Shown here piece by piece: positions 15,191-24,570 of a DNA stretch of 41,906 nucleotides. This stretch comes from Pseudonocardia xinjiangensis (GTDB taxonomy: Bacteria; Actinomycetota; Actinomycetes; Mycobacteriales; Pseudonocardiaceae), in the NCBI RefSeq assembly GCF_012911925.1, contig NZ_JAAXKY010000056.1, forward strand, positions 1 to 41,906, in the 5' to 3' direction. Below the pieces are notes generated by a model. It saw only the letters and a program-made list of their open reading frames with translations, searched no databases and was not told where the DNA came from. Within the stretch, counting starts at the first letter, position 1; the number at the start of each line of letters is the position of its first letter. A program made the position numbers and the translations under genes.

Positions 15191-15770
15191 ATCGGTAGCG
15201 AGCCAGCTGCTCGGGAGTGTCGACGTCGTCGGGGTCGGCCAGGTCCCCGCACTCCACCAGAGCGAGATCGGGGTGCCCGGACAGGTAGCCGCGGGCTCCG
15301 GCGTCGCCGGTCGCCGCAGCGCGCACCCCGGCCCAGTGTGACCGTCCGATCAGGACGGGGTGGGCCGGGTGCCCGGAGTAGGCGGCCCGCAGCAGGACGT
15401 CGGGCGTGGCCCGGGCCCCGATCCGGGCCACGGCGGCCGCCGTGACCCCCGGCAGGTCCACCAGGTGGACGAGTGCGGCGTCGGGAACGGGGTCGAACTC
15501 CGCCAGCGCGGCGAGCCCGGTGCGCAGCGAAGCACCCATGCCCTCCGCCCACCCCTGCGCCACCACGACGTGAACGCCGGACGGGACGAGGTCGGCCACG
15601 GCCGTGGCCTCCGCGCCGAGCACCACGACCAGCGGCGCGCAACCGCCGTCGGCGAGCACCCGCAGCGCTCGCCGGACGAGTGGCTCGCCGCCCAGCTCGA
15701 CCAGCGCCTTGGGCCTGCCCATCCGGCGCCCGGCACCTGCCGCGAGCAGCAGGCCGGCGGGGACGCTTAT
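15183..15770 (-). CDS. mocA: MobA/MocA-like nucleotidyltransferase (candidate Moco cytidylyltransferase), apparent ATA start
   Basis: NTP_transf_3 family protein. The defining nucleotide-binding motif reads LLLAAGAGRRMGRPKALVE, followed by VVVLGAEATAV, QGWAEGMGASLRTGL, the metal-binding VHLVDLPGV and a GHPAHPVLIGRSHW segment; these favour the MocA/CoxMSL-associated branch that makes molybdopterin cytosine dinucleotide, which fits the coxDE/xdhC genes nearby. The first ATG (15722) lies after the essential AAGxGxR, and no ATG, GTG or TTG exists upstream before an in-frame TGA. The best candidate is an ATA at 15770, preceded by GGAG at 8 nt and overlapping the upstream stop as ATAA. A CTG at 15752 is an alternative. 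Start assignment is inference; function is well supported as a family. Confidence 0.75.
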   Translation of the reverse strand: MSVPAGLLLAAGAGRRMGRPKALVELGGEPLVRRALRVLADGGCAPLVVVLGAEATAVADLVPSGVHVVVAQGWAEGMGASLRTGLAALAEFDPVPDAALVHLVDLPGVTAAAVARIGARATPDVLLRAAYSGHPAHPVLIGRSHWAGVRAAATGDAGARGYLSGHPDLALVECGDLADPDDVDTPEQLARYRSC

Positions 15771-15946
15771 CTGTTGATCTCCGTGACGGGGTGCACGTAG
15801 GGCACCTCATCGAGCGGGAACTCCACGTCGCCGAACGGCGACAGGGAGCCCTGCCGGGGACTGGCGAGCTCGCTCACCGGATGTTCGCCGTCGGGCAGCT
15901 CCGGCCACGTCGGGTCGATCCGGCCCTCACGGGCGGCCTTGGCCAC
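15767..15946 (-). CDS. Small conserved-looking protein upstream of mocA-like gene
   Basis: A 59-residue ORF starting at a GTG at 15946 with GAGGAGG about 7 nt upstream and ending in TAA at 15767. The product begins AKAAREGRIDPTWPELPDGE and ends YVHPVTEINR; it is hydrophilic, acidic in the middle, with no membrane segment or Cys motif. I do not recognise a family. Support comes from the strong ribosome site, protein-like composition (few Arg/Ser shadows) and its overlap with the next gene, which implies translational coupling. By position it corresponds to the small hypothetical gene Rv0863 in the M. tuberculosis moaC2-ercc3 region; homology was not tested. Divergent from the Rv0862c-like gene. 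Confidence 0.65.
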   Translation of the reverse strand: MAKAAREGRIDPTWPELPDGEHPVSELASPRQGSLSPFGDVEFPLDEVPYVHPVTEINR

Positions 15947-16133
15947 GGTGTCCTCCTCGGGGTCGGGCGTCGCGGCCGATTATCCCGTACCGGACCGCGT
16001 GGTGAGGGACGAGGTCAGGTACGGACCACTTCGGACCACATCCGAACCCGTCGCAGCACCCAGCTGTCGTCCTGACGATCAGGTGCGGTGCACGAGGGGC
16101 GTCGTGCAACGGGCGCCGACTACCGTGGAGGCG

Positions 16134-18374
16134 ATGCCCACTCCGCTGGTCGACTGGTTGCGCGCCCAGGACGACGAGACTCTCGCGGTTCTGCTCCGGC
16201 TGCGTCCGGACCTGGCCGTGCCGCCCCCGGCGGACCTCACCGTGCTCGCCACCCGGGCCGGCATCCGGGCGTCCGTCCACCGCGCGTGCGACGACCTCGA
16301 CCGGGTCACGCTCATCGTCCTCGAGGCGCTCGTCGTCGCGGGCGCGGACAGCGCGCCGGTCCCGCTCGCCGAGGTACGCCGGCTGCTCGGTCCCGACGTG
16401 CCCGGCGCGGCGCTCAGCGGGCCGCTGGCGGCGCTGCGTGAGCGCGCACTGGTGTGGGGGCCCGACGACGAGCTGTCCCTCGTCCCCGCCGCGCTCGACG
16501 TGGTGCCGCGCCATCCCGGGGGGCTCGGTCGGGAGACGGCGGGCCTCGCGGGGTCGTCGGAGCTGCCCGGGATGCTCGCGGCGGTGTCTCCCGACGAGCG
16601 CCGGGTGCTGGACGCGCTGGCGGCCGGACCGCCGATCGGGCGCAGCCGCGCTGGGTCGGACCCGGACAGCGCGGTCGGCAGGTTGCTGGCCCGCGGGCTG
16701 CTCGTGCGCGTCGACGCCGAGACGGTCGAGCTGCCGCGGCAGGTGGGGCTGGCACTGAGGGGCGACCGGCCGCTCGGCACCGTGGACGTCAGCCCGCCGG
16801 ACATCGGGGCCAGGAAGCGCGGCGCCGACGTCGTCGACCGCACTGCGGGAGGGGCCGCGCTGGGCGTGCTGCGTCAGCTGGAGCTCCTCATCGGCTTCTG
16901 GGGCCGGACGCCACCGGCAGTGCTGCGCTCCGGCGGCCTGGGAGTGCGGGAGCTGCGCCGGGCGGCCAAGGAGATGGACGTCGACGAGACCGTGGCGGCC
17001 CTGCTCGTGGAGCTGGCCGTGGCGGCCGACCTCATCGGGGAGAGCGACGGCGTGGCACCGGACTGGGTGCCCACCACCAACGCCGACGTGTGGGCGGCAG
17101 GCGGTCCCGAGCTGCGCTGGTCGCTGATCGCCCGCACCTGGCTGGACCTCCCGCGGCTCCCCGGACTGGTGGGCCGCAAGGACGACGCCGGACGCGTGAT
17201 CGCGGCCCTGTCCGAGTCCGTCCGGCGCCCGCTGGCCCCGCGGGACCGGCGCCGGGTGCTCGCCGGGCTGGCCGAGCTGCGTCCGGGCACGGCGCCCGGG
17301 TCGCCGGCCGCGCTGCGCGACGTACTCGCCTGGCGCGCCCCGCGCCGCGGCGGCCGGCTCCGCGACGAGGTGGTGGGCTGGGTGCTCACCGAGGGCACCG
17401 TGCTCGGCGTGGTCGCCCTGGATGCGATCTCCACGCCGGGGCGGGTACTCCTCGACAAGCCGGACGGGCTGGTGGGCGCCCTGCGTGCCACCCTGCCCGA
17501 GCCCGTCGACCACGTGCTCCTGCAGGCCGATCTGACCGCCGTGGCACCCGGCCCGCTCCAGCCCGAGCTCGCCGCGGAGCTGGTGCTGGTGGCCGAGGTC
17601 GAGTCAGCGGGCGGGGCCACCGTCTTCCGCTTCACCGACGCCACCATCCGCCGTGCGCTCGACGCCGGCCGCACGGCCGCCGAGCTGCACGAGCTGCTCG
17701 CGAAGCGCTCGGCCACCCCCGTGCCGCAGGGCCTGACCTACCTCATCGACGACGTCGCGCGCCGGCACGGACGGCTGCGCGGGGGCGTGGCGTCCTCGTT
17801 CCTGCGCTCCGACGACGCCGTGCTCATCAGCGAGGTGCTCGCCCACCCCGACAGCGCGGCCCTGGAGCTGCGCCGGATCGCGCCGACGGTGGTGGTCTCC
17901 CCGCTGTCGCTCGTGGAGCTGCTGGACGGACTGCGCGCCGCCGGTTTCAGCCCGGCCGCCGAGGACACCGGCGGTGCCGTGCTCGACCTGACCGACAAGG
18001 GCAGACGGACCGCGCCGCGCCGGCGCGCGCCCGGACGGACCGGCTCGCCGCCGGAACCCGGTGGTGAGCAGCTCGCCGCGCTCGTGTCCCGGATGCGCGC
18101 CGGGGACGCGCTGGCCGGCGTGCGCCGCGACGCCGGGACCCGGGCCAACGGTGGCATCCCCGACCTGCTGCGCTCGGCCGCCGCTGCCCGGCAGCGCGTC
18201 TGGATCGGGTTCGTCGACGGGCACGGTGTGGCCGGCGAGCGGGTGCTGGAACCGACGAGCGTGGGCGGCGGTGTGGTGGAGGGCCGCGACACGGTGGAGG
18301 GCGGCCTGCACCGCGTGCCACTGCACAGGATCACCAGCATCGCGATGGTCGAGAGCTCGTCGAACGACTCCTGA
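16134..18374 (+). CDS. Helicase-associated (Helicase_C_3-like) protein, Rv0862c-like
   Basis: A 746-residue protein without Walker motifs, of the actinobacterial family (Rv0862c type) annotated as helicase-associated or XPB/Ssl2-N-terminal-like. It is helix-rich with winged-helix-like segments, e.g. the start LVDWLRAQDDETLAVLLRLR, a middle region LGVLRQLELLIGFWGRTPPA, and the C-terminal helicase-associated part with HVLLQADLTAVAPGPL, VFRFTDATIRRALDAG, PVPQGLTYLIDDVARRHG and a final WYL-like segment RQRVWIGFVDGHG. In M. tuberculosis the equivalent gene lies beside the XPB helicase gene ercc3; here XPB is 6 kb away with a conservon between. The ATG at 16134 starts just after GGAGG (short spacing); a GTG at 16125 is an alternative. 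A DNA-repair role with XPB is inferred. Confidence 0.85.
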   Translation: MPTPLVDWLRAQDDETLAVLLRLRPDLAVPPPADLTVLATRAGIRASVHRACDDLDRVTLIVLEALVVAGADSAPVPLAEVRRLLGPDVPGAALSGPLAALRERALVWGPDDELSLVPAALDVVPRHPGGLGRETAGLAGSSELPGMLAAVSPDERRVLDALAAGPPIGRSRAGSDPDSAVGRLLARGLLVRVDAETVELPRQVGLALRGDRPLGTVDVSPPDIGARKRGADVVDRTAGGAALGVLRQLELLIGFWGRTPPAVLRSGGLGVRELRRAAKEMDVDETVAALLVELAVAADLIGESDGVAPDWVPTTNADVWAAGGPELRWSLIARTWLDLPRLPGLVGRKDDAGRVIAALSESVRRPLAPRDRRRVLAGLAELRPGTAPGSPAALRDVLAWRAPRRGGRLRDEVVGWVLTEGTVLGVVALDAISTPGRVLLDKPDGLVGALRATLPEPVDHVLLQADLTAVAPGPLQPELAAELVLVAEVESAGGATVFRFTDATIRRALDAGRTAAELHELLAKRSATPVPQGLTYLIDDVARRHGRLRGGVASSFLRSDDAVLISEVLAHPDSAALELRRIAPTVVVSPLSLVELLDGLRAAGFSPAAEDTGGAVLDLTDKGRRTAPRRRAPGRTGSPPEPGGEQLAALVSRMRAGDALAGVRRDAGTRANGGIPDLLRSAAAARQRVWIGFVDGHGVAGERVLEPTSVGGGVVEGRDTVEGGLHRVPLHRITSIAMVESSSNDS

Positions 18375-18396
18375 GCGCTCTCACGCCCAGACGCAG

Positions 18397-18456
18397 CCAG
18401 GCGCCTCCCGGCTCCGTTCACCCTTGCGGGAGAGCGGAGCCGGGGGAGACGCCTGG
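18397..18456. terminator. Bidirectional terminator before conservon 3' end
   Basis: A segment at 18397-18416 (ends CCCGGCTCCG) pairs with 18435-18456 (starts CGGAGCCGGG), an approximately 20-bp stem with one mismatch and an 18-nt loop, between convergent genes. Confidence 0.85.
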
Positions 18457-18476
18457 TCGCGAAGTGCCTGCCGGGA

Positions 18477-19142
18477 TCAGCGAGCGCCTGCGGTCATCCT
18501 GTGCTGCATGGCGTGCTCCACCAGCGCGATGAGGGTCTGCTTCGTGGACTGCCGGATGCGCGCGTCACAACTGACGATCGGGATGGCCGGGTCGATCGAC
18601 ATGGCTTCCCGAACGTCCTCGACGCGGTGCTGGAGCAGCCCGTCGAAGCAGTTGAGGCCGACGACGTAGGGAAGTCCGCGGTCCTCGAAGAAGTCGATGG
18701 CCGCGAAGGAGTCGGCGAGCCTGCGGGTGTCGACCAGCACGACGGCGCCGATGGCACCGCGTACGAGGTCGTCCCACATGAACCAGAACCGGTGCTGTCC
18801 GGGCGTGCCGAACAGGTAGAGGATCAGTTCCGAGTCGAGTGACACACGGCCGAAGTCCATGGCCACCGTGGTGGTGACCTTGTTGGGCGTGGCCGCGAGG
18901 TCGTCGACTCCGGCACTGGCCTCGGTCATGACGGCCTCCGTGGTCAACGGAACGATTTCCGAGACCGAGCCGACGAACGTGGTCTTGCCGACGCCGAAGC
19001 CGCCGGCCACCACGATCTTGGCGGAGATGGTTGCCGCGGTGGCGATCATCTGCTGTCCGAATCCCCCTGATTGATTGGTCAACGCCGACGCTGAGCGAGG
19101 GGGAGACCCGTCAGGTGGGTAACTAGAGCCGACGGAGTCCAC
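18477..19142 (-). CDS. cvnD: Conservon small GTPase CvnD
   Basis: Ras-like ATP/GTP-binding protein of the actinobacterial conservon, membrane-associated through its partners. Residues 40-55 hold the P-loop SAKIVVAGGFGVGKTTFVG; G3 is LYLFGTPGQHRFWFM; a G4-like NCFD follows LPYVVGL. The segment VTTTVAMDFGR is a family signature. The GTG at 19142 gives a start (MDSVGSSYPP) overlapping the cvnC 3' end by 20 nt, as is common in conservons; an internal ATG before the P-loop is possible. It acts as output of the CvnA-B-C complex, by analogy with Streptomyces conservons that influence development. Confidence 0.95.
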   Translation of the reverse strand: MDSVGSSYPPDGSPPRSASALTNQSGGFGQQMIATAATISAKIVVAGGFGVGKTTFVGSVSEIVPLTTEAVMTEASAGVDDLAATPNKVTTTVAMDFGRVSLDSELILYLFGTPGQHRFWFMWDDLVRGAIGAVVLVDTRRLADSFAAIDFFEDRGLPYVVGLNCFDGLLQHRVEDVREAMSIDPAIPIVSCDARIRQSTKQTLIALVEHAMQHRMTAGAR

Positions 19143-19752
19143 TCAACACCCTTTCCATCAGAGCGAGGTCCGGCACGTTGCCGGCGCTGCTCGCGGTCTG
19201 GTGCACGGTCACCGCGCCGAGTGCCGCCATGTCGCTCAACAGCACCCTCGCGACCCCCAGCGGGAGTGACATGAGTGCCGCGACCTCGGCGACCGAGCGC
19301 GTCTGCTCGCACAGCTCGGCGATGACCCGGTGCTCGACCTGCAACAGGCCAATCTGGTCCCGGCCAAGTCGGCTCGTGGACACCAGAGTTTCGATGGCCA
19401 GGTCGAGCCTGGCCTTGGTACGGCCACGAGTCCAGGCGTACGGCCTGACCGCCGACGCACCCGTCTCCTGACCGAGTTGTTCCGCCTCGACGATGCGCAT
19501 GTCGATCGGCGCTGTCGCCGGCCCCGGTTTGAACAGCTCGGGCGAAGGTGCTGCTCGCGAAGTGGCCGCACCTTCGTCCGAGTCGGCAGGAACGTCGTCG
19601 TTCAGCTCGACGTCGGCACCTCGCCTGCGCCCCCACTTGCGGCGGCGCGGCGTGCGCTTGGCGTCGAAACTGAACCCGTTCATGACGTCGGCGAAAGTTG
19701 GCTCCGAGGATTGCCGGCGCTCGTCGTCGGGCCCGGGGGGCATCGGACTCAC
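19123..19752 (-). CDS. cvnC: Conservon DUF742 protein CvnC
   Basis: A 209-residue DUF742 protein. The N-terminal half is acidic/basic low complexity with a basic patch (RTPRRRKWGRRRG). The C-terminal DUF742 domain starts at ASAVRPYAWTRGRTKARLDL and continues LAIETLVSTSR, VEHRVIAELCEQTRSVAEVA, SLPLGVARVLLSDMA and ends LMERVLSGLRRL, a winged-helix-like fold. The GTG at 19752 and an ATG at 19743 are both in frame. It lies 60 nt after cvnB and overlaps cvnD. Confidence 0.94.
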   Translation of the reverse strand: MSPMPPGPDDERRQSSEPTFADVMNGFSFDAKRTPRRRKWGRRRGADVELNDDVPADSDEGAATSRAAPSPELFKPGPATAPIDMRIVEAEQLGQETGASAVRPYAWTRGRTKARLDLAIETLVSTSRLGRDQIGLLQVEHRVIAELCEQTRSVAEVAALMSLPLGVARVLLSDMAALGAVTVHQTASSAGNVPDLALMERVLSGLRRL

Positions 19753-19812
19753 CTGCCTTCCTACCGATCGGTTGCCATACCGGGGGTCTTACGGGGTGTT
19801 GCGGGGTGGTGC

Positions 19813-20238
19813 TCAGAACCCGCCGAAGGAGCCCTGGAGCTCGGCACGCAGTTCCGGCGTGAGGAGCTGGCCGACCCGGTCGACGAGCAGCGTCATCTCG
19901 TAACCGATCAGCCCGATGTCACAGCTGGGGGAGGCCAGTACCGCGAGGCAGGAACCGTCGCTGATGGACATGAGCAGGACGATCCCGCGGTCCATCTCGA
20001 CGACCGTCTGCACGACGCCACCGGCGTCGAAGCAGCGTGCGGCGCCCTGGGTGAGGCTGACCAGCCCGGACGACACCGCGGCGAGCTGGTCGGCCCGGTC
20101 GCGGGGCAGTCGGTCGGAAGCGGTGAGCAACAGTCCGTCGGCCGACACCACGATGGCGTGGGCGACACCTGGCACCCGTTCCGCGAAGTTGGTGACCAGC
20201 CATCCGAAGCGGCTCGGCTGCGTCTGTGGCGCCGTCAT
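19813..20238 (-). CDS. cvnB: Conservon Roadblock/LC7 protein CvnB
   Basis: A 141-residue Roadblock/LC7 domain protein. Family segments are [58 protein letters not shown] and [19 protein letters not shown]. Such proteins bind and may regulate the CvnD GTPase. The ATG at 20238 overlaps the cvnA stop as ATGA, and a GAGGAG ribosome site sits in the last cvnA codons. The longer open frame upstream is antisense-free but lies inside cvnA's low-complexity tail and is rejected. Confidence 0.95.
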   Translation of the reverse strand: MTAPQTQPSRFGWLVTNFAERVPGVAHAIVVSADGLLLTASDRLPRDRADQLAAVSSGLVSLTQGAARCFDAGGVVQTVVEMDRGIVLLMSISDGSCLAVLASPSCDIGLIGYEMTLLVDRVGQLLTPELRAELQGSFGGF

Positions 20239-23200
20239 GAAGACTCCTCGTCGTGATTGACACCAGCGTTGGCGGAATTCGAACCAGCGTTGGCCCCTGA
20301 GCCCGGGTCCGCTGCGCCGCGCATGCGGCTCTCGCGGCCTTGACGGACACCGTGCTGGTAGCTGGCGAGCCGGCCCCGGACGGTCTCCGCGCTGCGTGCC
20401 GAGGAGACCGGAGGGGCCAGTACTGCGGATCCTGCACTGCCCGGCACGAGCCGTGCCCGTGGGCGCCGCTTGGGCAGTCCGGCGGCCGTGACCTCGTCGG
20501 GCTGCTCGGCCACCACCGTGCTCGCCGCTCGCCATCCCTCGTCGGCCTGGCTGGCGAACTCCTGGTCGGCTGCGCGGGCGACGGGCTCCGGGGTGGGTGC
20601 CTTCTCCGGTGCCTGGCGGGTCTGGCGGACCGGCTCGGGCGGAGTGGGTGCCGGGGTCGGGCTCGGCGCTGGAGCGGGTGCCGGTGCTGCGGCGGGCGGC
20701 GGGGTCGGAGCAGGAGCCGGGGGCAGCGGTGCCGGTGCCGGCGTGGGAGCCGGCGCGGGCGTGGGAGCCGGTGCCGGGCTGGGCGCCGACTGGCGCATCG
20801 GAGGACGCTGCGCCGACGGCCGCGGGGGCCCGCCGTGCTCGGTCTGCCAGTTGACCGGGATCGGGCGGTTCGAGCGGAACCACGCCGACGCGATCTCCTC
20901 GAAGATCGGCGTGGTCTCGCTGGGGTCGAACTCGCCGGTCCTCCGAGGGCTGACGGGTGCGGCTGCCGGCTCCGCGATGACCGGAACGCTCGGGGCGAAC
21001 AGCTCGTCAGCCTGGACAGGAGCCTCGGCCGGAGCCGACTGCCCGACTTCACTCTGCTGAGCGTGCTGGGCCTGAGCGTGCTGGGCCTGCTGGACGGGCT
21101 GAGCGGGCTGAGGCTGCTGAGCGTGCTGGCTGGGCTGGCTGGGCTGGGCCTGCTGAGCGGGCTGGGCCTGCTGGGAACGCTGAGCCTGGTGGCCGGGCTG
21201 AGCAGATCCGGCTTGCTGACCGCGCTGGTCGGAGCCCGTGCCCTGGGTGAACTGCCGCGGAGCCGGCTGCTCCGGCCGAGGCGTGGTGGCCCGGGGCGGG
21301 GGCAGCGGGTTGCCCCGGCCCAGGATCGGCATGGGCATCGTGAGCGGGGCCGGCGGCACCTGAGGGGGAGCACCGCGTTGTGGCAGCGCCTCTCCGGGGC
21401 GCCCGGTGTCGACCGGGAACGAACCGGTGGGCGCTGCGCCCGCCGAGGCCTGCTCAGCTGCGCGCTCCTGGCCCGATCCCGGCTGGTCGCCCTGCTGCTC
21501 ACCGCTGGGGGCGGCTTGCTGGCGGGGGTTCGACCCGGAGTCGTCGGACCGCGCGTCCCTACCGGCAGGGGTGGCGCCGGTGCTGAACGTCGGGCTCCCG
21601 TTTGAGGTGGTGGGCTCGCTGGGCGCGAACCCGTTGGGAGCAGCGTCGCTGCTGGACCACAACGAGCGGGAGGTGTCGGGCTGGGCGCCGTTCCGGTAGG
21701 AGCCGGTGTTGAACGTGGTGCCGGGCTGCTGGTTGGGCGTCTGACGCTGGTCGCGTCGCTGTTGCTGTTGTTGCTGCTCGAGCTTGGCCGCGTCGGACGC
21801 GGCCTGTGCGGCGAGATCCCGAGCCCGCTGTACCGCCCGCTGCTCCGCCGCGGCCTGGTCGGCCGCCGCCTGCTCGGCCGGATCAGGCCTGCTGTGCTGC
21901 GGGGGCTGGCCTTCGGGTCGGACCGACTGGCCCGGTCGCCTGGTGGGCAGCTTCCCGATCGAGCCGGAGCCGTTGACCGCGGGCGGCGGCTGCGAGGAGA
22001 ACAGCTGCCCGTCGTGCCCGGCCGGTGCGTCGAAGACGCCCGTGGGGTTGGCCGGACCGTCGGTGCCCGCGACCAGGGCCGAGAGCGATCCGGGACGGGC
22101 CGTGCCGTTGGTGCCGGGACGCTGCGCCGAGATGGTGTTCGCGCGGTTGGGGATCGCGGGCGCCGGGCGCTGCGGCTCGTGCGGTTCGCTGGTGGAGGGG
22201 ATGAGGTAGCCGGGCACGGTGACCGATGCGGTGAGGCCCGCACCGGGACCGCCCGCCGACGACGTGCTGAGCCGCACGTTGATGCCGTGGCGGGCGCCGA
22301 GTCGACCGACCACGAACAGACCCATTCGCCGGGACGCCGACACGTCGACGGACGAGGGACCACCGAGTCGCTGGTTGGCGTCGTTGAGCTCGTGGTCGAT
22401 CATGCCGACACCGCGGTCCGCGATCTCGATGACGATCGATCCGTCGGCCGTGCGGGTGGTGCTCATGACCACCTGCGAGTCGGGCGGGGAGAAGCTCGTG
22501 GCGTTGTCGAGCAGCTCGGCCAGCAGGTGGACGAGGTCGGACGCCGCCCGGCCCACGACGTTCACCGTGGGCGGGGCCTGCACGATGATCCGCTGGTACT
22601 GCTCGACCTCCGACACCGCGGCGCGGAGCACGTCGACCATCGGGATCGGCGCGATGTTGCGCTTGGCCAGGTCGGTGCCCGCGAGAACCAGGAGGTTCTC
22701 ACTGTTGCGCCGCATGCGGGTGGCGAGGTGGTCGAGCTGGAACAGGTTGGACAGCTGGTCCGGGTCCTGCTCGTTGCTCTCCAGCTGCTCGATGAGCTGC
22801 AGCTGGCGCTCGACGAGCGCCTGGCTGCGGCGGGAGAGGTTGACGAACATCGCGCTGACGTTCTGCTGCAGGGCCGCCTGTTCGGCCGCGAGGCGGACCG
22901 CCTGTCCGTGGACCGCGTCGAACGCGCGGGCCACCTGGGCCACCTCGTCGCGGCCGGTGAGTGGCACCGGGTCGACTTCCACGTCGGGCGTCTCGCCCGC
23001 GCGCATGCTCTCGACGGCCTGAGGCAGCCGCCGTTCGGCGACGTCGAGTGCCGTGGTGCGCAGCACCTGCAGCGACCGGAGCAGGGCCCGGGCGACGAGC
23101 ACGGCGATCGTGGCGCCGATGAGCAGGCCGAGCATCAGGATGACCGAGTTGAGACCGGCCTCGTTGCTGGCCCGCTCCTCGGCAGCGGCGCTGGAGCCGG

Positions 23201-24113
23201 CCAGTGCCTTGCGGATACGGGTGGACGCGCGCTCGGCAGCGGCCTTCGCGTCGGCGTAGGCGGAGTCCCACGCGACGGCCGGGACCGAGATCTGCCTGTT
23301 GGGCGCGGTGTCGAGGATCTGTGCCTTCAGGCGCTCGCGCTGCGTGTTGGCGGTGGCGTCGAGGGGGTTACCGACGACACCCAGGGTGAGCGCGGACTGG
23401 TACTCGCGCAGGGCCGCCGTGAGCTGGCTGTCGGCGGCGAGCGCGGCCTCCTCGTCGGAGGGCCGCAGGGTGCGGGCCTTGATCGCGGCACCGAGCACCG
23501 TGTGCTGCAGGGCCAGCTGCTCCGAGGTGTTCATGACCGCGGTGAGGGCGTCAGGGAGACCCCCGATGCCCGGCGTGCTCAGCTGGCGCAGCAGGGCGCG
23601 GCCGAGGACGTCGACGCTGTCGATGATCGTGGTGTAGCGGTCCGTGAGCTGGTCGGAGTTGACCGCAGGGTTCTGCGCGGCGTCGGTGCGGATGGGGCCG
23701 AGGCCCGAGAGCTCACGCTCGGCCTTCTGCAGCGCGCTCCGGGTGGTGACCTCGAGCTCGGCCGCGCTGTGCACGGCGCCGAGCATCTGGTCGATCTGAC
23801 CGTCGGTCTGGTGGAATCCGGCCTCGAGGGCGGCGCGGTCGTCGACGCGGTTGCCCGCGGCGAACAGTGCGGCGGCGTTGCGCTCCTGGCGGAGGGAGTC
23901 GGCTGCACTGGAGACGTGCTGCGCCACCTCCAGCAGGCGGCTGCTTCGGCCGAGTTCGGCGGCCTGGCTGGCCTGGTCGGACACCCGGAGGATGCCGAGG
24001 GCGAGCGCCAGCATGGCCGGGATGAGACAGACGATGACCAGCTTCCAGGCCAGCGTCCAGTTTCGCGGGTTGAACCGCTCGGACCAGGTGGGCCTGGTCT
24101 CGGTGCTGGTCAC
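20235..24113 (-). CDS. cvnA: Conservon sensor kinase CvnA with very long low-complexity tail
   Basis: A nitrate/nitrite-sensor-like membrane histidine kinase of 1292 residues. From the GTG at 24113 ([16 protein letters not shown] 8 nt upstream): transmembrane helix 1 about 24-43, a helical extracytoplasmic NIT-type domain (about 50-310), transmembrane helix 2 about 317-340, HAMP to about 400, dimerisation helix region ([20 protein letters not shown]) and HATPase_c with N box [26 protein letters not shown] and [14 protein letters not shown]. No clear phospho-acceptor His motif is seen, as in other conservon kinases. The remaining ~650 residues are Gln/Ala/Pro-rich, including an AQPAQ-type stretch and an (AP)n/(PT)n stretch. 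It heads cvnABCD. Confidence 0.93.
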   Translation of the reverse strand: MTSTETRPTWSERFNPRNWTLAWKLVIVCLIPAMLALALGILRVSDQASQAAELGRSSRLLEVAQHVSSAADSLRQERNAAALFAAGNRVDDRAALEAGFHQTDGQIDQMLGAVHSAAELEVTTRSALQKAERELSGLGPIRTDAAQNPAVNSDQLTDRYTTIIDSVDVLGRALLRQLSTPGIGGLPDALTAVMNTSEQLALQHTVLGAAIKARTLRPSDEEAALAADSQLTAALREYQSALTLGVVGNPLDATANTQRERLKAQILDTAPNRQISVPAVAWDSAYADAKAAAERASTRIRKALAGSSAAAEERASNEAGLNSVILMLGLLIGATIAVLVARALLRSLQVLRTTALDVAERRLPQAVESMRAGETPDVEVDPVPLTGRDEVAQVARAFDAVHGQAVRLAAEQAALQQNVSAMFVNLSRRSQALVERQLQLIEQLESNEQDPDQLSNLFQLDHLATRMRRNSENLLVLAGTDLAKRNIAPIPMVDVLRAAVSEVEQYQRIIVQAPPTVNVVGRAASDLVHLLAELLDNATSFSPPDSQVVMSTTRTADGSIVIEIADRGVGMIDHELNDANQRLGGPSSVDVSASRRMGLFVVGRLGARHGINVRLSTSSAGGPGAGLTASVTVPGYLIPSTSEPHEPQRPAPAIPNRANTISAQRPGTNGTARPGSLSALVAGTDGPANPTGVFDAPAGHDGQLFSSQPPPAVNGSGSIGKLPTRRPGQSVRPEGQPPQHSRPDPAEQAAADQAAAEQRAVQRARDLAAQAASDAAKLEQQQQQQRRDQRQTPNQQPGTTFNTGSYRNGAQPDTSRSLWSSSDAAPNGFAPSEPTTSNGSPTFSTGATPAGRDARSDDSGSNPRQQAAPSGEQQGDQPGSGQERAAEQASAGAAPTGSFPVDTGRPGEALPQRGAPPQVPPAPLTMPMPILGRGNPLPPPRATTPRPEQPAPRQFTQGTGSDQRGQQAGSAQPGHQAQRSQQAQPAQQAQPSQPSQHAQQPQPAQPVQQAQHAQAQHAQQSEVGQSAPAEAPVQADELFAPSVPVIAEPAAAPVSPRRTGEFDPSETTPIFEEIASAWFRSNRPIPVNWQTEHGGPPRPSAQRPPMRQSAPSPAPAPTPAPAPTPAPAPLPPAPAPTPPPAAAPAPAPAPSPTPAPTPPEPVRQTRQAPEKAPTPEPVARAADQEFASQADEGWRAASTVVAEQPDEVTAAGLPKRRPRARLVPGSAGSAVLAPPVSSARSAETVRGRLASYQHGVRQGRESRMRGAADPGSGANAGSNSANAGVNHDEESS

Positions 24114-24570
24114 GTCAACGTCCCCCTGATGATTGCCGGCGACGATCGAGCGAACTCTGGCATGCTCGGGTGATCGCCCGCGAGACCGAACAGGCTGAGC
24201 TGCGGTCCAGGGGCGGTGGGTGGCCGGGAGCGGGTGCCAGGCTCGGGGAGCAGTGCAATGGGCATCGGGTCGATCCGTCGCGCCTTCTGTCGGGGGCGGG
24301 CCGGTCGGCTGTTCCGGCCCGCGTGGTGCGCGCTCCGCCGGCTCCGACACGCGCCCTCTGGGGAAGGGCGATGACCTCCAGGACCCGGTACGATCGCGGT
24401 GGCACACGTGCACTTTCGGACAGAGCCGGCACAGCATAGCCGAAGTGGTCGATCACTCCTTCGTCGAGGCCGGGCGGCGGCGTTCCCCCGAACGGATCCC
24501 CTGCCGGTGCACGCGGCAGATCACGTTCACCCCCGGCGTCCGCCGGGTTTTTGTGAGGAGTACCACACGT
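24114..24570. promoter_or_regulatory. Divergent control region between conservon and XPB helicase
   Basis: 457 bp with no supportable gene. On the plus strand, TACGAT at 24389-24394 is a possible -10. Near the XPB start lie two consecutive hairpins: CTGCCG...CGGCAG (24511-24529) and the T-tailed hairpin at 24532-24552. The open frame running through it from 24220 has no family-like features. Confidence 0.4.
24532..24552 (+). terminator. Intrinsic-terminator-like hairpin in XPB leader (possible attenuator)
   Basis: CCCGGCG-TC-CGCCGGG (24532-24547) followed directly by TTTTT (24548-24552) has the textbook stem plus U-tract, rare in this window. It sits 19 nt before the XPB start codon, with no plus-strand gene upstream to terminate, which suggests attenuation of XPB transcription. 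The 2-nt loop would in practice open to GTCC-like size. Confidence 0.55.

Noticed and set aside
20239..20883. Long N-terminal extension of the Roadblock protein
   Set aside because: It lies within cvnA's low-complexity tail in another frame; the Roadblock domain starts just after the ATG at 20238 with a good ribosome site.
21762..24173. 803-residue plus-strand frame antisense to cvnA
   Set aside because: Composition is a high-GC shadow (Arg/Val/Gly/His runs), no family motif, and it is fully covered by the well-supported CvnA kinase.
24220..24570. 117-residue N-terminal extension of the XPB helicase
   Set aside because: The extension is low-information sequence crossing a terminator-like hairpin; the ATG at 24571 has a good ribosome site and fits the family start.
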